In this document: positions 6,529 to 7,958 of the stretch, piece after piece
Layout of the letters: the number at the start of each line of letters is the position of its first letter
Numbering within the stretch: position 1 is the stretch's first letter
From: Alphaproteobacteria bacterium
Lineage (GTDB): Bacteria > Pseudomonadota > Alphaproteobacteria > Rickettsiales > JABSSG01
Assembly (NCBI GenBank): GCA_022600235.1
Contig: JAHZKS010000046.1
Coordinates: 1 to 7,958, forward strand
Direction of reading: 5' to 3'
Length of the DNA stretch: 7,958 nucleotides
The notes under the pieces: generated by a model
Database searches by the model: none
What the model was told of the DNA's origin: nothing
What the model saw: the letters and a program-made list of their open reading frames with translations, nothing else
Translations under genes and position numbers: made by a program

Positions 6529-7881
6529 TTATTTCTTATCTGTAAATGGGTTTTTCCCTTTTGCTTTTACAAGCTTAATCGGGACTCCTTCTAAAGAAAA
6601 ACTATCTCTAAGATGAGCGGTTAGATAATACATATAACGTTCGGGTAATTCTTCTGGTCTGTTCACAAATAATTGGAAAACAGAAGGCCCGCAGCTTATT
6701 TGGTTTATATATTTTATTTTTATTCGCGTGCCAGAGTTAGACATTGGAGGTTGGTGCTCTTCCATCGCGCTCTCAAGCCATTTGTTTAGTTGAGATGATG
6801 GGATTTTTTTATACCAGAGCTCATATTGTTTGAGTGCTTGATCTAGTATTTGATTAATATTAGATTTCTTAAGTGCAGATATATATATTACGGGTAAAGT
6901 TTTTATATCTGATAGTTTCTTGTTTATAAGGTATGCGATTTCCTCTTTTACCTCTTTTAGAACTTTTGTATTTCTTATAGTATCTACTTTGTTTATTACC
7001 AGAATTATTGGTTTCCCTCTGTCTGATATTAAATTTGCTATTTTTAGGTCTTGGTTCTCAAGTAAATAATTTATATCTACCATTAACACTACTACATCTG
7101 AAGAAAACAGAGAATCTAGTGTCTTTCTTACAAATAATTGTTCTAAGCTATCTTTGCCTATATTTCTTTTCTTTCGCACACCTGCTGTATCTACAATTTC
7201 TATCTCATAATCTTTGTGATTTATTTTTACAGATACAGAGTCTCTTGTGATTCCTGGTACATCCCCAGTAAGTAATCTATCTTCGTTTATTAGGCTATTA
7301 ATTAGAGTAGATTTTCCTACATTAGGTCTTCCCGATATAGATAATCTTAGTTTCTTTCTATCATCATCTTCTTCCTCTTCTGAGTCGTCTTTAGATAATT
7401 CAGACAGCATCTCATATACAGATGCAAGACCAGTTCTATGTTCGGCTGAGATTTTGCATATATTTTCATGTCCCAGTTTAAAAAAATCATCTAAATTTTC
7501 GTCTGTTAGTTTACTATCTGATTTATTCACTAGTAGCATTATAGGGGTATTCTTTTTTCGGATAAATTTTGATATATTAGCATCTTCTGAATGAAACCCT
7601 TCTTTTCCATCTACCATAAACAAAACAATATCAGACCTTTTTATTGCAGCCTCTGTTTTAGAGTTTATCTGCTTCTCAAGATCATTCAATTTAGAGGCAG
7701 TGTATAAACCTGCTGTGTCTATTACTTTAAAAGATATATCTCCTAATTCTCCTTGGGCTTCTTTATAATCTCTTGTGATTCCAGGGTAATTATGAATAAT
7801 AGCCTTATGAAATTTCGTGAGTCTATTGAAAAGGGTTGATTTCCCTACGTTAGGTCTTCCTACTATTGAAACAGTAATCAT
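6529..7881 (-). CDS. der: Ribosome biogenesis GTPase Der (EngA)
   Basis: Essential double-GTPase that binds the 50S precursor and is needed for large-subunit assembly. At 450 residues it has normal family length. G domain 1 has GRPNVGKS (8-15), PGITRD (33-38), DTAG (55-58), NKSD (119-122) and SAEH (145-148). An acidic linker with a run of Glu and Asp follows at about 165-174. G domain 2 has GRPNVGKS (184-191), PGITRD (209-214), DTAG (231-234), NKVD (297-300) and SALK (335-338). The C-terminal KH-like domain spans about 355-450 and includes GTRIKIKYINQ and a final KGKNPF. All nucleotide-binding motifs are intact. The start ATG lies four bases after the stop codon of the preceding gene and has no clear Shine-Dalgarno, so translation is probably coupled to that gene. 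The adjacency matches the bamB-der order of many proteobacteria. Confidence 0.98.
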   Translation of the reverse strand: MITVSIVGRPNVGKSTLFNRLTKFHKAIIHNYPGITRDYKEAQGELGDISFKVIDTAGLYTASKLNDLEKQINSKTEAAIKRSDIVLFMVDGKEGFHSEDANISKFIRKKNTPIMLLVNKSDSKLTDENLDDFFKLGHENICKISAEHRTGLASVYEMLSELSKDDSEEEEDDDRKKLRLSISGRPNVGKSTLINSLINEDRLLTGDVPGITRDSVSVKINHKDYEIEIVDTAGVRKKRNIGKDSLEQLFVRKTLDSLFSSDVVVLMVDINYLLENQDLKIANLISDRGKPIILVINKVDTIRNTKVLKEVKEEIAYLINKKLSDIKTLPVIYISALKKSNINQILDQALKQYELWYKKIPSSQLNKWLESAMEEHQPPMSNSGTRIKIKYINQISCGPSVFQLFVNRPEELPERYMYYLTAHLRDSFSLEGVPIKLVKAKGKNPFTDKK

Positions 7882-7885
7882 AATT

Positions 7886-7958
7886 TTAATTTATTACAGA
7901 TAAGGTGCCAGAATTACTCAGTAGATAAATTTTTTCATCTACAGATATAGCAGGAGAT
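7886..7958 (-). CDS. bamB: C-terminal end of a PQQ-repeat beta-propeller protein, probably BamB (partial)
   Basis: The gene runs off the right edge; only its last 23 codons and the TAA stop (7888-7886) are present. They read SPAISVDEKIYLLSNSGTL followed by SVIN. This is the form of a PQQ/WD-like propeller blade: a Ser-Pro strand, a 'dgkiYlls' strand, a Gly turn and a final strand. BamB is the beta-propeller lipoprotein of the BAM outer-membrane assembly complex and often lies directly upstream of der. The fragment is too short to prove the family, so the call rests on blade pattern plus position. The four-base gap to der implies one operon. Confidence 0.65.
   Translation of the reverse strand, partial: SPAISVDEKIYLLSNSGTLSVIN

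Noticed and set aside
6544..6562. AAATGGG, five T, CCCTTTT: a possible hairpin followed by T-rich DNA just downstream of virB6 on the plus strand
   Set aside because: Only three G-C pairs, then a T-T mismatch and three A-T pairs. It lies inside the der coding end where the residues (KGKNPF region) are family-conserved, so it is too weak to call a terminator.
7359..7395. TCTTC-like simple repeat
   Set aside because: It encodes the acidic Glu/Asp linker between the two G domains of Der; codon-level low complexity, not a separate repeat element.
7008..7594. Plus-strand open frames opposite der
   Set aside because: They overlap the two conserved GTPase domains of Der in antisense. Their Ser/Leu-rich character follows from the Asp/Glu/Lys codons on the coding strand.

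Overview
The window is an AT-rich bacterial segment with four complete protein genes and the end of a fifth. It most likely comes from a member of the Rickettsiales (obligate intracellular Alphaproteobacteria). The best pointer is the VirB6 protein at 3960-6521. Its N-terminal ectodomain carries motifs I know from Rickettsiales VirB6 proteins: an ECIEADDWG-like start after a lipobox, IPCLFNRGIGLFAVI, and FKILDRYYLDNTGNYKVV just before the membrane region. Genus and family cannot be fixed from the sequence alone; a Midichloriaceae-like or other non-Rickettsia lineage is possible but unproven.

Layout from left to right. (1) 41-1645 (+) encodes an ABC-F translation-factor ATPase of YbiT type, starting with GTG. 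(2) 1651-3720 (-) encodes an unrecognised, exported, very cysteine-rich protein of 689 residues. It converges on the ABC-F gene with a 5-base gap. (3) 3721-3959 is a divergent intergenic region with a candidate promoter facing each way. (4) 3960-6521 (+) encodes a large lipoprotein-type VirB6, the polytopic inner-membrane component of a P-type (rvh-like) type IV secretion system. It has a Cys-rich periplasmic domain and a long Lys/Ala-rich C-terminal tail. (5) 6529-7881 (-) encodes the ribosome-assembly GTPase Der, converging on virB6 with a 7-base gap. (6) 7886-7958 (-) is the last 23 codons of a gene whose product ends like a beta-propeller. From its place just before der I read it as bamB.

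Functionally there are two parts. The outer genes are core translation and envelope genes: ABC-F, Der, and BamB-Der in the order known from many proteobacteria. Between them sits a divergent pair that looks like a secretion or surface module: a lipidated VirB6 and a secreted Cys-rich protein sharing one short promoter region. No virB3, virB4 or second virB6 lies in the window, so this VirB6 gene is detached from the usual Rickettsiales virB3-virB4-virB6 cluster, at least on the sides visible here.

The most interesting candidates are the 689-residue Cys-rich protein, which I cannot assign to a family, and its possible partnership with the orphan VirB6. No RNA genes, insertion sequences, CRISPR arrays or attachment sites were recognised.
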